From positions 4,413,938 through 4,477,937 of the forward strand of contig WPIO01000033.1 in the NCBI GenBank assembly GCA_009760855.2: DNA of 64,000 nucleotides, written 5' to 3'. Under the pieces are notes generated by a model, which worked only from the letters and a program-made list of their open reading frames with translations, did not search any database and had not been told where the DNA came from. Source of the stretch: Cristatella mucedo (taxonomy: Eukaryota; Bryozoa; Phylactolaemata; Cristatellidae). Of the stretch, positions 48,201-60,303 are shown piece by piece (within the stretch, counting starts at the first letter, position 1; each line of letters starts with the position of its first letter). Both the position numbers and the translations under genes were made by a program.

Positions 48201-49985
48201 GTGCTTATTATTATACACATGGAGACATTCGGCGGACATTAACCAGCTCTAGGTCTCGGATAACACACTAAGGTTCCTTCCCAAGGCACTGGTGACTGAA
48301 CCGATGTGGCAGCAGCTTCATGGATGATGCAACATTGTGCTGGTAAATGTCAATGTGGCACCACCTTTCCAGATTATGGCTCTTGAATTCCACAGTTGCT
48401 TATCGAATATCTTCTATTTTCACTCTCTCGACGGAACTTTGCCGAACTAAGGATGAGTGCAACTTTGGGAAGACACTCAAGAGTATCGTCAGATTTGTTT
48501 AAGCTTTTGCTAGATTCTATCGTAGTACAATTTCATGCCGTTGCTCAAGACTACCGCATGCTTGCCCCTCGGTCTTGGCTCTCTTCACGACCCAGGTTTT
48601 GGGTACAGGAGCAGGCCATTCTTTATTGCCCAGTGAAACTGGAGTAACAGCAGCAACTGATAGCAGCTACGGCTCTTCTGACGGCTATGTAAGTAAATGA
48701 GGCTTTTACTTAAGCTAACCTTTACATTTTACTTTGCTTCCAGTTAAGTATGCCTGCCTGCTTCATCCTCCACTTAGCAAATAAAAAATATTTCTAACTG
48801 CAGAGGCCCAAGTGTTAGGCGTGAGATCCATTGCCTCTTTCCCCATCCCACGGTCCCCACCAGCTGGCAGAATGATCAGCCAGCGCTTGCTGAGGGACTG
48901 CTGGCAGGCAGCACGACCTGCTGCCTGCCCAAGGGCTGGCCTCCATGGTCGTGCATTCTAGCATCCATACATCTGCTGGCTTGCCCTACTGATGTGCTGA
49001 GCACATAAAGGACGATTCACGAAGTCGAAGCACATGCTATGAGAAAGAGGGGTTTTATGACATTAGATAGATCACGATAAACAAACTCAAGGCACACATG
49101 GCATTAGAGCCACAATCATAAGACCTCCAGTGCACGTAGCCGACACGGACCATTCACATCAACTACATTGAAGGCAGTGGCATACGATATAAAGAAAAGA
49201 AGTAGAGAGCAGTTAGAGGGTTATCTGAAAGTGGGTCATGCATAGCTAATACTGCTGAACAGTACAATATCATTCCGATCACGTGTTATACAATTTACAA
49301 TCTATTAAAATGAAATAAAAACATACAATGCCACAGGCATCTGGCGATATCTTGAGTATGCAACATGGAAGGCAGTCAGCAAGCAATCCTATACAAGCAT
49401 GGCCTGACAAAACGACTAGCGTCGTGTGCGCCCATGTCGTGCAGCCTCGAGCAGGTCATATTGCTGAGAGACAGCAGACCCAGAGCTGATCTTGTGCCTA
49501 AGCCAGAATGCCAGTGCCTCATGACAAAGAGGCTGCACAAATATAGAAACAGCTCAGTTAATGAGCACCTGAGGCAGCAGAAAAAACCGGCCACAGAGCA
49601 AATATGTCGTCTTGTACATCAAGCCCATGACCACTGGCAAACTCATTTGTGCTCTCCTGCCACCTTTTAAAAATGTGATCATGCATCACCGTCCAGTCAG
49701 TTGCTCTAACTTAGTCAGGGCTAACACACGTCCACACTCAATTTAAGCAGCAGCAGCATCAGCTGCTCACTGACGCCGAGCAATTGTGTTGTAATGCAGC
49801 TGCTGTAAGCAGCTCATGGGCGGAATCCCCAGAGAAGCACAAGGGAGGTCGTGCGAGCATGCCAACAGGTCGCTGAACAGGCATCTACTGTGACCCCTGA
49901 AATGTGCCATTACTAGTGGCACTGCTAGTGTCTTTGGGCTATACTGCCTATTACTTTTGAATAAAGATGCAGACCAATACATGGA

Positions 49986-50144
49986 TCAGAAGTTCTGCTG
50001 TCGCCGCTTCTTAGCATCAATGGCTGCCTGGATTGGAGAGCGCTTGACATGATAACGCTTCTTCAGCTCTTCTATTTCTTTCTCCATATCTATGTCTAGC
50101 TGCTTTATTCGCTCCTGTATCTGCTCTACGGTAAGATCTTTCAG
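49986..50144 (-). CDS. hpo: Hippo/MST kinase last coding exon: SARAH domain
   Basis: The terminal exon encodes 52 residues and a TGA stop: LKDLTVEQIQERIKQLD, then IDMEKEIEELKKRYHV, then KRSPIQAAIDAKKRRQQ, then NF. This is the SARAH coiled-coil domain of MST1/2 and Drosophila Hippo (human ends KRQPILDAIEAKKRRQQNF). It mediates kinase homodimerisation and binding to Sav and RASSF proteins in the Hippo growth-control pathway. The acceptor is TTTTAG, phase 0. The previous exon ends DGDTES, giving DGDTES|LKDL, aligned with human DGDYEF|LKSW. The 3' UTR must lie below 49986. Confidence 0.96.
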   Translation of the reverse strand: MKDLTVEQIQERIKQLDIDMEKEIEELKKRYHVKRSPIQAAIDAKKRRQQNF

Positions 50145-51022
50145 CTAAAACGTATACCACAAATAAATTCCACGAGTTGGGATGCCCCAGGAAGATCGCT
50201 TCACCAATCGAGTTACTTAGAGCACGACATCCCGAGGCAACATGGCACAAAACATACAAAGGTATAGCTTCACTCTGACTTCAGTTGCATGCAACCAAAT
50301 ATCTACTTGTAACGTGCAACCTGAGTTGCATTTATATGTGCACTACAGCTAAACGGAAGATCATCGTACTGTTGTAGACAAAAGCCAATTTCCACCAATT
50401 TTAAATTGACATAGATGCCTAAAGTGGCTCAGTCATTCACTAAAGCAATGATTCCCGACAACCAATGGTGTATTAACGAGCCTACACGTGAACCATCCGA
50501 TTGAGTAATTAATAGATGCAGCACATCTGAGGCATTAATCTAGGCAAATTGCATCGAAGTTATGAGAATAAATCCACAGCCATTTATCTGGGGAAGCTCA
50601 ATTGAAAGTGACACGGATGAGTGAGCCTACGATCCAACGAAGCGATCATGCTTACAGTCTTTTAATCCTCCACAGTTTTATGAACATGCAAGGATGGCTC
50701 TATCTAGGAAAGAGCCGTTGCTTCTATCCTTGCCACCTGCAGGACATTACTGGCACTGACATCACCACACACGTAAAGGCGACTCGATACAACAATCCAG
50801 CTATGTCGCCGTTGTGCAGAAAGAATATACCGTTGAGCAAGGTCGTGCGAGGCAATTGAGAAAGGAGAGGAATATTCGTCGAGGTAAGAAAACAGCTAAG
50901 CGAGTAAAGATGTGAGCACGAAGTGATGACTGAAAAGAAAAGGCCCGAGACTGTTCACATGGCCGTGGCCTGAGAAGTAAAAGCAAAGATGTACCGAGTT
51001 GAGAAGTATTGCAGTTCAAGAG

Positions 51023-51206
51023 CAGTGGTTCCAACCGGTGCGTCACGAACCCTTTGGGGGGTCGAACGACCCTTTAACAGGGGTCGCCTAAGACCATCAG
51101 AAAACACATTTCCACATTTTGCACATAATAGTTTTATGGTCGGGGGTCGCCACAACGTGAGGAACTGTATTAAAGGGTGCCACATTAGGAAAGTTGAGAA
51201 CCACTG
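51023..51206. mobile_element. SPIN-like hAT MITE (nonautonomous, 184 bp)
   Basis: Terminal inverted repeats CAGTGGTTC(T)CAAC open and close the element (right end GAGAACCACTG). Inside are GGGTCGAACGACCCTTTAAC, then AGGGGTCGCCTAAGACCATC, then GGAACTGTATTAAAGGGTGC and CACATTAGGAAAGTTGAGAA. From memory these match the short nonautonomous SPIN (Space Invader) hAT elements of tetrapods and some invertebrates. The flanking 8-mers (TTCAAGAG and CTGTAGAC) do not match, so the target-site duplication is lost or the termini are altered. No transposase. Confidence 0.82.
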
Positions 51207-52118
51207 CTGTAGACGCATGTGTGATATAGTTAGCCGTGATTCGTGGAAGCCGATCTAAGGTCCCTAGTAGGTTAGTAGGGCACCAGGAGCCAAAGAACGT
51301 CTTGTAATCGTTAGGCTAAAGGAAATTTGAAGACCATCAAGAACAATGAACAATTTAAGAACAACCTCAACCTATTAGTTTTAGCTAGTCCAAACCTCAT
51401 GTTGGCTCAAAGGGATAAATGGACTGGTAAGGCTTAGGACTGTTTGCATAAACTAGAATTTTTTTTAATGCTGAATGATTTGCCACAGAAGTATCAAGAA
51501 TAAAAGGTATCCAAGCATAATGCACAAACAGGTACCACATTTAAGAGACTTGCTGGACGAGGATCACCATCCTGCCAGCATCATTTAGCTGCAGCAAGTC
51601 AGTTGAAATGCTAAGGAGATACGACTCATCGAGTGCTTACAGTTGAAACCTGACTGAACTTCCTGGTCAGTCCATATAAGTCTATTCGGCCATAAAATTG
51701 CTCGGTGCCGAGTTCCTCAAATAGTGGAGAAAATAGGAAGAAGCAACAAAGCATAAAAAATCGATAGAAAATCTGGGCCAAGGTCGTAATCAAAACCCCT
51801 TGCGATTATTCTTAGCCAAGTATGAACCTCACCACACACTAAAGCGTTACAGTTCAATCTCAGTTACAGATCTCAATTTTTGAATTTACCTTGCTACTTC
51901 CAACACCTACTCAAAGCTCAGAGATTCTGCCATCACCCACTGAGGCTCTTGAGTATTAGCAAATCCTTGCTAATTAATCAAGCAGGGAAACATACTAGCA
52001 GTGCAACTAAACACAAGAAGAAAATTACTTTTATAAGTGCACTACTTTAAGTGAAAGAACTAAGCAGGTGTGTTATAACAGCTGCACTTCTGACCTCTGG
52101 ATTATGCCAATATCAACC

Positions 52119-52135
52119 GGGGGGGGGGGGGGGGG
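52119..52135. repeat. Homopolymer run of 17 G
   Basis: Seventeen consecutive G on the plus strand in a Hippo kinase intron. Confidence 0.97.
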
Positions 52136-52293
52136 CTTCATGCCATCTATACAACACACCATTGTTACACGAAAAGACATATATAAAATACTAGTAAATT
52201 ATCAATGCATGATAAGAGGAGGCACACATAGGCAAATGAATGAACCATGTCCTCAAAGGCATTCAAACATAAACGCCCACAGTGAATACCAAA

Positions 52294-52426
52294 CTAATTT
52301 GCTTGTACAGCGTCCTAAGAGAACTAAATCACTCTCCAGACCCTTTACATTTGTCGCAGGGCTCGAGCCCACGACCCTGGCCGTTAAAGGCAAGCACCTT
52401 AGCCCCTGAGCCAAACTAGATTGGTG
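52294..52426 (-). mobile_element. SINE-A copy (diverged)
   Basis: Minus strand: TAGTTTGGCTCAGGGGCTAA, then GGTGCTTGCC, B box GGGCTCGAGCCC, tail TCTGGAGAGTGATTTAGTTC and TCTTAGGACGCTGTACAAGC. The segment between A and B boxes is shortened. Confidence 0.82.
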
Positions 52427-53106
52427 TACACGGGTGATGGGTTAACTACACCTTATAAAATGTATAAAACATTTGGCTAAAACATTCTGGTGTCAAAGCT
52501 GCAGATATGCTATATATACAAGTAAAGTGGGAAACAGGACAGTCGAGCCAAGGAAAAAAACAGTAAGTAAGGTTGCATACAAAGTAGAACGTCTAGAAGA
52601 TAGTTTTTTCGGCAGTCCAATTAAGGGTAAATGTCGAGATAATACTGAGAAGGCTGGTAGAACATCAATCGAACATCGAACATGTTTAGAATACCATTCA
52701 AAAGACCAATATGTTAGAACTGGGATCTGCTATGTTGACACGTTCCACATAAAAAGAAAGCATCAAAAAACAATTAGGCTAACAATGTCTAACCCGAAGG
52801 TAAATCAGAAGCAACATACCTACACATTAATTTTTTTTTACCGATCTTGGCTTTATATACGACATATATCCCTCCCTGCTCTCTCATAACCGACAAGCAT
52901 CTCAGATGGTTTCGAGGATAAGTCGGGTGCTAAAAAACCCAGCCGACAGACGGTTCAGCAACAATTTAGCTTGCTTTTTAAACTCGAAAGCTGCTATGAG
53001 CCTATACAATCACATCTAAGTGCCCAACAACTTAATAACATCATAAAGTATCACTAGGTTAGTAAGGCATATGAGCGCCAAGCTTGCTGGCCAGATGTGC
53101 ACGCAC

Positions 53107-53324
53107 CGACTCGGTGTCACCGTCAAGACAAGATTTCTTCAACTCGACTCCTGATCGCGCCTGAGGTAGGTGCTGCACAGGCTGCGGACCTGCCAGTCCC
53201 ATGCTGCCACCCCTCATCTGCTCCATGCCGGCATCGGCAGCCTTCTTCAGGCGAGCATCCTGGGACTCGAAGTGGTCCAAATATGCAGGCCTGTACCCAG
53301 CCTTATTTTCGGCAGTGCTGTGCT
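53107..53324 (-). CDS. hpo: Hippo/MST kinase exon: linker distal part up to SARAH
   Basis: A 218-bp exon has two bases completing a Lys codon (A|AG), then 72 codons: HSTAENKAGYRPAYLDHF, then ESQDARLKKAADAGMEQ, a Gly/Pro/Gln-rich variable stretch, then VELKKSCLDGDTES. PAYLDHFESQD corresponds to PSFLEYFEQKE in human MST1, and DGDTES to DGDYEF just before the SARAH domain. The acceptor is TTTCAG and the donor TCG|GTGCGT. An in-frame read-through past the donor meets a stop after about 14 codons. The donor choice rests on perfect phase and homology with the SARAH exon. Confidence 0.92.
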
Positions 53325-54744
53325 CTGAAAATTGATTAATAACGTGGTTTCAATGAGAAGAGCATTATCCGAGTGCACTAGGGAATGTCAGCTGAGAAAG
53401 CACGTCGACGCTCACGAGAAAGCATGAAGTGAAAAAATCAATACACAATGAATACACACTATGGCATTAGTTGCATCTGGGGTTTGGTGGCTACCCCGGA
53501 AAGTGTGGGGTTTTTTGTCGAAGCAAAGAGCACGCTCTCTCGACCAGCAGTTGCCTCAGAATGGATGGACCACACGAACGTTGCAATGAATGGATCACAA
53601 TACAACACACAGCTGCTGCTTATACCTACCAGACATAAAATGTGCACCAAAGTCAAAAGCTGCTCTCGGAGCGACCAAACACATCAAACCAGCTAAGAAA
53701 AGGGCAGAATCTTCCAAACCACAATCTATACCAAGCTCCTCGCCTAGCCCCCATACGAAAAGAGTTGTACACACTTTTACATCTGACCACCATTTAGGGA
53801 AAAGTGCAATTGAATTCTCTCACTGTACTTAAGTTGTTGGCCACACCGCTAATACACGACAGGTTTTCTACAAGGGCCACTGTTCACCGAGAAATGGCTC
53901 GTCAGTGAATACAGCGTAGGAGGAGAGCTCTGGAAATGAATCCCGAGCTTTTCTCGTCAGTCGGGCATCATGGTGCCACCAAACTGGACGGCATACTAAC
54001 CTTCAGGTGCGCTTGTCAAGTGTGCTGCCAGCAAGCACTTCTTGCAGCAAGGTCCTTCTCATCTCTCTGCTACTTTAACCCCTAGTGGTCCCAGTGGTTC
54101 ACACGCGAATCCTGGGGCCACCGAGCACGCACATTTCACCACAGCGCACAGATTGGCCCATCCCGTCGGGTTTGCCTTGCCTTTTGCCCACCTAGTATGC
54201 ACATCTGCTGTCTGCACGTCGATAATGCCACGAGGAAAAAGCAGGTACTAAGCTGCAGGGGCTTTCTGCAGATTGCCCAAAGTCCAAGTCGGAGCAGTGG
54301 TGCACTGATGCAGCACGTAATGAGCTCGTGGCGCTATGCAGAGCCAACACTTGCTATGCGTCGCGTATGGTGACCCCATGATGCGGCATTGTGATGTTCC
54401 TTGATGCAAACAGGCACGATGGAGCAGCTACATACCAAGTACGAGTGAGAGCAAGGACATGCTTCGATAGGGCAGACAAAACAGAAGCACACGATCAGTT
54501 CAGCAAGAGGTGATTGGCCAAGCCACCCATCCTGGTTGTACAAATTGGTGACACCAGCTGTTTCCAAAGGTTGCTTGCATTGTCGGTGCAAGCTGGGAGT
54601 AGCAATTACGAGGAAGTTTAGGGCTATGCGTACGGTCAAAAGTCACGAGCGAGCCTCATATTATGACAATACAGTATACTAGGAATTATAGTGCTCAAGA
54701 TGGAGGTGGCTCAAAAGAAACATTCAGGCTGAAAACAATAGAGA

Positions 54745-55340
54745 GAAAGAGAGACGACCACATCAGTTCCACAGTCAGCTGCCTACTTTCAGGTATGTAG
54801 CAATGCATAGCTTCGGGCCTACTTAGACAAGGATACCACAGCCAGGCTGGTCTACGCATATGAGATATCCCGTCTTGATTTCTGTGACTCACTAGCAATA
54901 GGTCTTCTGGCTTGTGCAACCAGCTTACTGTTGGTGCAGAATCTACAGCTAGGCTTGTCAGTAGTGAACGCTGCAATTGCCATATTACACCACTTGTCAC
55001 CGATCTACACAAGCTGCCGATCAGCAGCATATCGAGCTCTGTCAGTCACTTTTAAGTCCCTTCATTCTCTTTGGAATACCTATCTGAAATACTTCCTAAT
55101 CAGGCTTTGCATCGCATTACCCGCACCTCTGACTGAACGCGTTTAGAAGTGCCTCAAACCAACCCCAAGTCCTTTGGAGAGGTACCCAGAGTTTCATTGC
55201 TCATTTGCATGCTTATGCGTGCTGATACTGTGCATCTATTCACTAACTATTTAACACATTCCTTTCCCAGAAAATGTAAAGTGCCTAGAAGGAAATTTTG
55301 CTCTATTAGGGCATTAGACAGATGTTTTATAATTATTCCT
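54745..55340 (+). mobile_element. L2/CR1-like LINE fragment, set A (decayed)
   Basis: Plus-strand pieces DDHISSTV, then ARLVSSERCNCHITPLVTD, then LHKLP, then YLSEILPNQALHRITRT, then VPQTNPKSFGE. These are followed by the tail AAAATGTAAAGTGCCTAGAA and GGAAATTTTGCTCTATTAGG. Stops and shifts throughout. Confidence 0.87.
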
Positions 55341-55801
55341 GGCAACACCCAAGGCAAGGACACAGACACATGCATAAAAATGTGCCAACGTGTACACACA
55401 CAAAGCTAAATGTAAACAGACACATGCAAGGGCAGAGTCAAGTGAGGGCAGCACAAACATAATGTAAGGGCCTCGAGCTGTGAAGGAAAAATCCTTGTGC
55501 CTTTGTTTGCTATCGGATACCAGTTCCCAAGGCATAATCACAGTGCAACATAGGAAGACGATTGCTCCAAATCCACACAATCCCACAATATTAGCCCAGT
55601 TAGCATGCAGCATTCTGAGGACTGCCATAATTAAACGAATAGTATGTACCATGTGGCTCAAAGATTGGGATGCAATGGCATGCACCTTAGCTGACTAGTT
55701 ACATACCAGACAAGCTACGCTGCTGCTGGGTGTGAGGGCAGGCAGGCAATGGCAGAAAGGAGAGACATAGAAAGCAATAAAGAGAGAGAGGGAGGAAGAG
55801 A

Positions 55802-55805
<4 letters not shown>

Positions 55806-55870
<65 letters not shown>
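55806..55870. repeat. (GA)n / (CT)n microsatellite 36 bases past a Hippo exon donor
   Basis: About 32 GA units (plus) lie inside the Hippo kinase intron, reading as CUCU in its pre-mRNA. A purine-rich transition extends to about 55779. The Ser-Leu and Arg-Glu ORFs over it are spurious. Confidence 0.97.
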
Positions 55871-55874
<4 letters not shown>

Positions 55875-55905
55875 CAGGCAGGCACAGGGCAGGGACAAGA
55901 CTCAC

Positions 55906-56040
55906 TTTTCATGGTAGCTTCATCGTCCTCTCCATCGTCTTCATCGTCATCGTTAATAACCATTGTTCCCAGACACGACTCCATCGTACTAGTTCCACTC
56001 TTGACGACGACGGTCGAGTCATTCTTACGAACTAGGGTGC
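55906..56040 (-). CDS. hpo: Hippo/MST kinase exon: acidic Thr-Met linker, part 2
   Basis: A 135-bp exon (2 + 44 codons + 1): TLVRKNDSTVVVKSGTS, then TMESCLGTMVINDDDEDD, then GEDDEATMK. GTMVINDDDEDD is the counterpart of GTMVINAEDEEEEG in human MST1. It lies in the flexible linker between kinase and SARAH domains. It has STM, GTM and ATM motifs; in human MST1/2, phosphorylated Thr-Met motifs bind MOB1 and the FHA domain of SLMAP. The acceptor is GAGCAG and the donor A|GTGAGT. Gly is split with the previous exon (G|GC) and Lys with the next (A|AG), both in phase. Confidence 0.95.
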
Positions 56041-56383
56041 CTGCTCGAAAAACGCATGCGATAGAGATAAGCTCGAGCCATTCAACTGCCGCCCAAAAGT
56101 ACCCACAAACTGTGCGGCTGCAGACGGCCTCGGTATAGAGGTGGTGGCACGGAGCACGCTGGGGTAGCAGTCCAGACTGCTTCCACACTATGGCTTCTGC
56201 AAACGAATATGGCCAAGTGATTCGGCTACGTTCGTGCGAACAGCACAGGAAAGAACAGGACCACAGAAGTAGAAATTCGTGCATACGAGCATTTGGCCGT
56301 GGGGTAAGTGGAGGCAGTGGGAGGGTTTGAACCCCTGCGAAGCCCCACAGACGGAAGCTCGGGCATAGAATGAGCAACCTCAC
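56041..56383 (-). other. hpo: Hippo kinase intron (343 bp)
   Basis: Donor G|GTGAGG at 56383 and acceptor GAGCAG at 56041. No repeat or other feature recognised. Confidence 0.9.
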
Positions 56384-56453
56384 CATCCGTCTCCGAGTGA
56401 GAGATCATGGTACCACTGTCGTCCTTCACCATGGTGTTGCTGCTGTCGTCGTC
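56384..56453 (-). CDS. hpo: Hippo/MST kinase exon: acidic Thr-Met linker, part 1
   Basis: A 70-bp exon with 23 codons plus one base: DDDSSNTMVKDDSGTMIS, then HSETD, then a split Gly. It carries NTM and GTM motifs in an acidic context, equivalent to DSGTMVRAV in human MST1. The acceptor is TTGTAG and the donor GTGAGG. The region is an autophosphorylated docking linker in known MST kinases; phosphorylation here is inference. Confidence 0.93.
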
Positions 56454-56907
56454 CTACAAGCAGACAATAAATAAGTGAGTGTGAAAGCACACTCAGCCGG
56501 AAATGCTGTGCTCATTACTAGTAGTCATACGCCTGTCGCTCAGCTGGCAGGTAATACGAAGCTGAGACAGCCTTGCCCGAAAGGGTGGTTGGTATACAAA
56601 CGTGAGCTAAGCACTCGAGCTGCTGCGCAGACGGATTTCCTCACAACAACCCAGCCGTGCGAATACATGGCCTGAAGGCCTGTCCAGGATAGGAAAGGGG
56701 CTCCGTGAGGAAGCACAACCAAGCCATTTAATCATGGTTCTTATAGACGACAGATAGAGAGGCTTAAGGCAACGGATGGGGACAGGCTGACTGACCTATC
56801 AGCCAAACATAAAATACCAGGTAAACCTTCAAAGCGATTTATCGAACTTTTCTTCTTCCAGAGAACAAGAAAACGTTTGCTCGCTCTGGGCAGTCGAACC
56901 TAGCCTT

Positions 56908-57071
56908 TGGCAGCCATGCAGTGAATCCAAGAGGCAAGGTTCTCGCTCTTTGTGGGTTCGAATCCTGCAGTGGACGATCCTTTATTGCCAATTGCAAGCA
57001 GTGGCGATAGCAGTTGTGATTCTTCTGCCACTGTACAAATGAGACTATTAACTAAGCTAATATCTAAACCT
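56908..57071 (+). mobile_element. SINE-B copy (diverged)
   Basis: TGGCAGCCATGCAGTGAATC, B box GGGTTCGAATCCTGCAGT, body GATCCTTTATTGCCAATTGC, then AGTGGCGATAGCAGTTGTGA and a diverged tail AGACTATTAACTAAGCTAAT. Confidence 0.78.
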
Positions 57072-57869
57072 TTCAGCCCATCTGAAGACAAATCACACAT
57101 ACGGCTTTGCCAACAGCTCCCCAACGTCGCAACTACACATATGATACCGTGTAATTATAGTTAATGCTCATTTACCACATATATCACGAGATGCCAGGTG
57201 TTCGAAGCTTGTTTGGAGGTTGCCAGCAAAGTCGGCTACAGCACAACTTACTGTACCCTAAGAATGGTGCTACTACAAAAGTTGGTTTCCACAAATTCAA
57301 TACCACCAAAATATGAAATACGACGGAGTGAAATAGTTAAGCGCACTGGGTTTGCCATATTGCTATCATTTAGCATCGTTTGAATCCAAGACCACCACTA
57401 GCCAGAGCTGCTTCGCATGTCTTTTGGAAACTTTTGCTATGCATGCTCATCGGCTTGCTTAGCAAAGGTAAAAGGTAGAGTAAATGAATAGATATGTCTA
57501 AAATGACGAGTGCCCACTCCTCCATTGGTGGACAAAGCAGCAACTAAACATGTGCAGGCACACAAGCACGGTCACGTACGTGCACACCTCCGGCAAACAC
57601 ACGAACTCGCCAGCACAAAAACGAAGAGGTGAGCATGCATGCGAGCCCACAACCGAGCAGCCACGTGTGTGTGTGCGCTCGAGAATGCATATAGATACGT
57701 TCTGGACCATAAACATTTGTATAGGCAAGCAAAAATATTGCCACTGGACAACTGGTCCACGATTTTCAAGTCAAAATTCTCCCACACGTTTAAACAGAAG
57801 CTGAACACGGTAATTTTTATAAAATGCATTACAAGTATAAGGCAAGGCATCACCGTCCTTCCTGTTTAG

Positions 57870-58135
57870 TACGAAGTGGATCTCACTTCAGTTTTTGAGG
57901 ACCTCTTGCACCCTGCAGGGCATCGACACAATCAGCCACTGCCTAGTGTCTTTCGACTCTTCCATCCCACAGCCTTTGCAGCTGCTCACAGATCATCGTT
58001 TGCACTGGTTGCTAGGTTGACATTGCTTCCAAACCACTGGTTTAGGTCCTCCCGTAGATTCTCTAAGGGATTCAAATCAGGCAACTAACTTGGCTGATTC
58101 TCGGCATAGCCGGCAAAAACTTAAGGAGGGTAATG
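57870..58135 (-). mobile_element. Tc1-like transposase relic (C-terminal DDE region)
   Basis: The minus-strand frame reads GYAENQPS*LPDLNPLE, then NLREDLNQWFGSNVNL, then AKAVGWKSRKTLGSG. PDLNPLENL is the hallmark around the third catalytic residue of Tc1/mariner DD34E transposases (usual SPDLNPIENLW); the E is retained. Internal stops show it is dead. It is a different copy from the relic at 27765-28000. Confidence 0.8.
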
Positions 58136-60303
58136 TAACGATCTGATTGGTTCCTAGGCTGACAGGAGTGACATTGGAGGTTGGCGATGATGCTCGAAGA
58201 GAGAAAAAAGGAGATCTCCTCAGCACCTCGGGGTCACAAGCCCGTATTCTTACCAGGCTGCCACAACAGTAACCGTCGAGCTCTTGCCAAATTAGCAGTG
58301 CATCATTTACAAATACTGCATACGGTATATACCTCAGACCTGAAAAAGTTTTTTTCTCCCGGGTGCTTGCACTCCTGTTCTAGTATACTAGCTGAGACCT
58401 AAGTGGTTCACAGCTCGGCAAAAACAATCGACGTTTGATTGACAAGTAGTTCTTAAAGGCAATCAAGACAGAGGATAGGGCTGCCAAGAGCTAGCCACCA
58501 TACACAGCCAATTGCCAAAGACTAGTGATGTCTTAATACCCCAATCATTCAGGTGTGAGTATAAAGAATTGGCCACAAATCCCAACACCACTAATGCTAA
58601 CTACAGGCATTTCTTATTGCACTATTAATACTCGAAACGAATTAAGATAAGAGTACTGGCATTAAAGGTTAACCAATACAAAGCCCCTCCCCCCATACAA
58701 AGCAATAAGGGTAGGTTTAGTGCTCCGAGGGAGCAGTCACAGCAACCAATGGTGACACTTTCTTTCTCTGTCAGCACTCAATCAAAAGGTAAGCACAAAG
58801 CTAAGCTCTGCCGGCAGGATCAACACTGTGCTAGTTAATAAGGCACCATACCCTGACCTCGGTGCCATCTCTGACAGACAAAGCTTGATTGGACGAAGTG
58901 AAGGAATGGGGTTATTTAATTTGTCTGACTAATCAAAACTGGCCAGTGAACATCGCCTGAAGACTTGCTTGCTATACTTAATAATCTATATGACGAATAA
59001 CATTTAGCACTAGCATACCAATCGTTAGTGCAGTTATGCTTTTGCTTGCAGTTTAGGGAGTTTCATTTGCAGGTTGCATCTTCTAGATTGAAAGCAACAG
59101 CCCTTGGTAGCACAACCCTTCGGGCGGTACATTCGGTGGAGGCAAGTTATCATTTAGAAGGTAAAAGATCATTCAAAGAAAGCAACGCATGCGATTCCCT
59201 ATCGAAAGCAATAGGGGTTCATGCAAAGCAAGAATATGGAACATAGTAAGAACAATGGGGATTTCCCTTACAGACGTTGGTCTAAAGACAGGCAAGTACT
59301 TGTTTTTATTATACCACAGGCATACCAATACCATGACTACAGTCGGAAAGATAATTTGCACAGAAATCTAAACCCCCTCCAAGTACAAGCCGGCTCTAGC
59401 CCCAGTATGAGAGAATGCTTACCGATTGCATTACGACCGTAATTAAGAAGGTAGAGCATGTGTTGCTTTAAATTTTCATCTTAGTAGGCTTTACCCACTG
59501 CGGTTGTGACGCTTTCGTTATGAGGCCTCACATGTCGTCTTTGCTACCGGGACACGATCCTGATGTTTTACATAGACTAACTAAACTACATCAGTAGATG
59601 TTGCTTGAAACAACTTGGTCTAGACTAGATATCCACATGAACTGGAAATCTTTTTATGACGATGCAGGGGACCAACACTGGTTCCTAAAGAACAGCAAGT
59701 TTGCTCCCAAAACGCCAGCATAAATGGAGTTAAACATCACTGCAACACCACGATTTGACGAACGGCATCTTCTAGCCACAAGTGCAGTAGCGAGGATTGT
59801 GTACCTCTGCTCCACCCGACAGTGTGCAAAATAAAGCTATTGTATATTGGAATTTTTTTCAAGACACAGGCTGATGTGTCCAACTTCTTTGCATTCATAC
59901 CATACACTTGTCACACACTCTACTTTCAAGTTGTTTTCATTAACCGGCCGTTTTTTACAAATCAATAAGGTGGCACATGCAGTTGTTAATTATCTGTCTC
60001 TCTAGACCTCAGAACCAATGACACAGGCATAGGAACAAGGGTAAGCCGCTCCTGGCAAACAGCTCAAGCAAGGGACCCTGACATCGGCCGATGACTTTGG
60101 TTTATGGCCCTAAACGACTCTCGCATTCTTTTTCATTACAAAGCATTTTCCGACAAGCACATTATTGCTGGGCAAGATCACCATATGAATAACATGAGAG
60201 CAGACGAGAACTGCAAAAAAGGTATAGCAAGGCAAAAGGGCCCCACGAATGAGTGGGGCTGAGCAGCACTTGTTATAAGCACTCGAGCACTGAGCAAGCT
60301 TAC

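Larger units (their letters stand above)
50145..53106 (-). other. hpo: Hippo kinase intron before the SARAH exon (3.0 kb)
   Basis: Donor GTGCGT at 53106-53101 and acceptor TTTTAG at 50145. It contains the SPIN-like element, a 17-G run and a SINE-A. No recognisable content in 50145-51022, 51207-52118 and 52427-53106. The plus-strand 138-residue ORF at 52473-52889 is Lys/Arg-rich without motifs. Confidence 0.85.
53325..55905 (-). other. hpo: Hippo kinase intron (2.6 kb)
   Basis: Donor AAA|GTGAGT-type at 55905 and acceptor TTTCAG at 53325. It contains an L2 copy and a (CT)n tract near the donor. Nothing recognisable in 53325-54744 and 55341-55778. Confidence 0.85.
56454..60303 (-). other. hpo: Hippo kinase intron (3.85 kb)
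   Basis: Donor TGC|GTAAGC at 60303 and acceptor TTGTAG at 56454. It contains a SINE-B and a Tc1-like relic. Nothing recognisable in 57072-57869 and 58136-60303. Confidence 0.85.

Noticed and set aside
51640-51860. Sequence starting ACAGTTGAAACCTGACTGAA, resembling a Tigger-type end
   Set aside because: No matching opposite terminus or convincing TA duplication was found; only one end is suggestive.
52473-52889. Plus-strand ORF of 138 residues in a Hippo intron
   Set aside because: Basic composition with no motif or neighbour support; antisense to the host gene; consistent with chance in AT-rich DNA.
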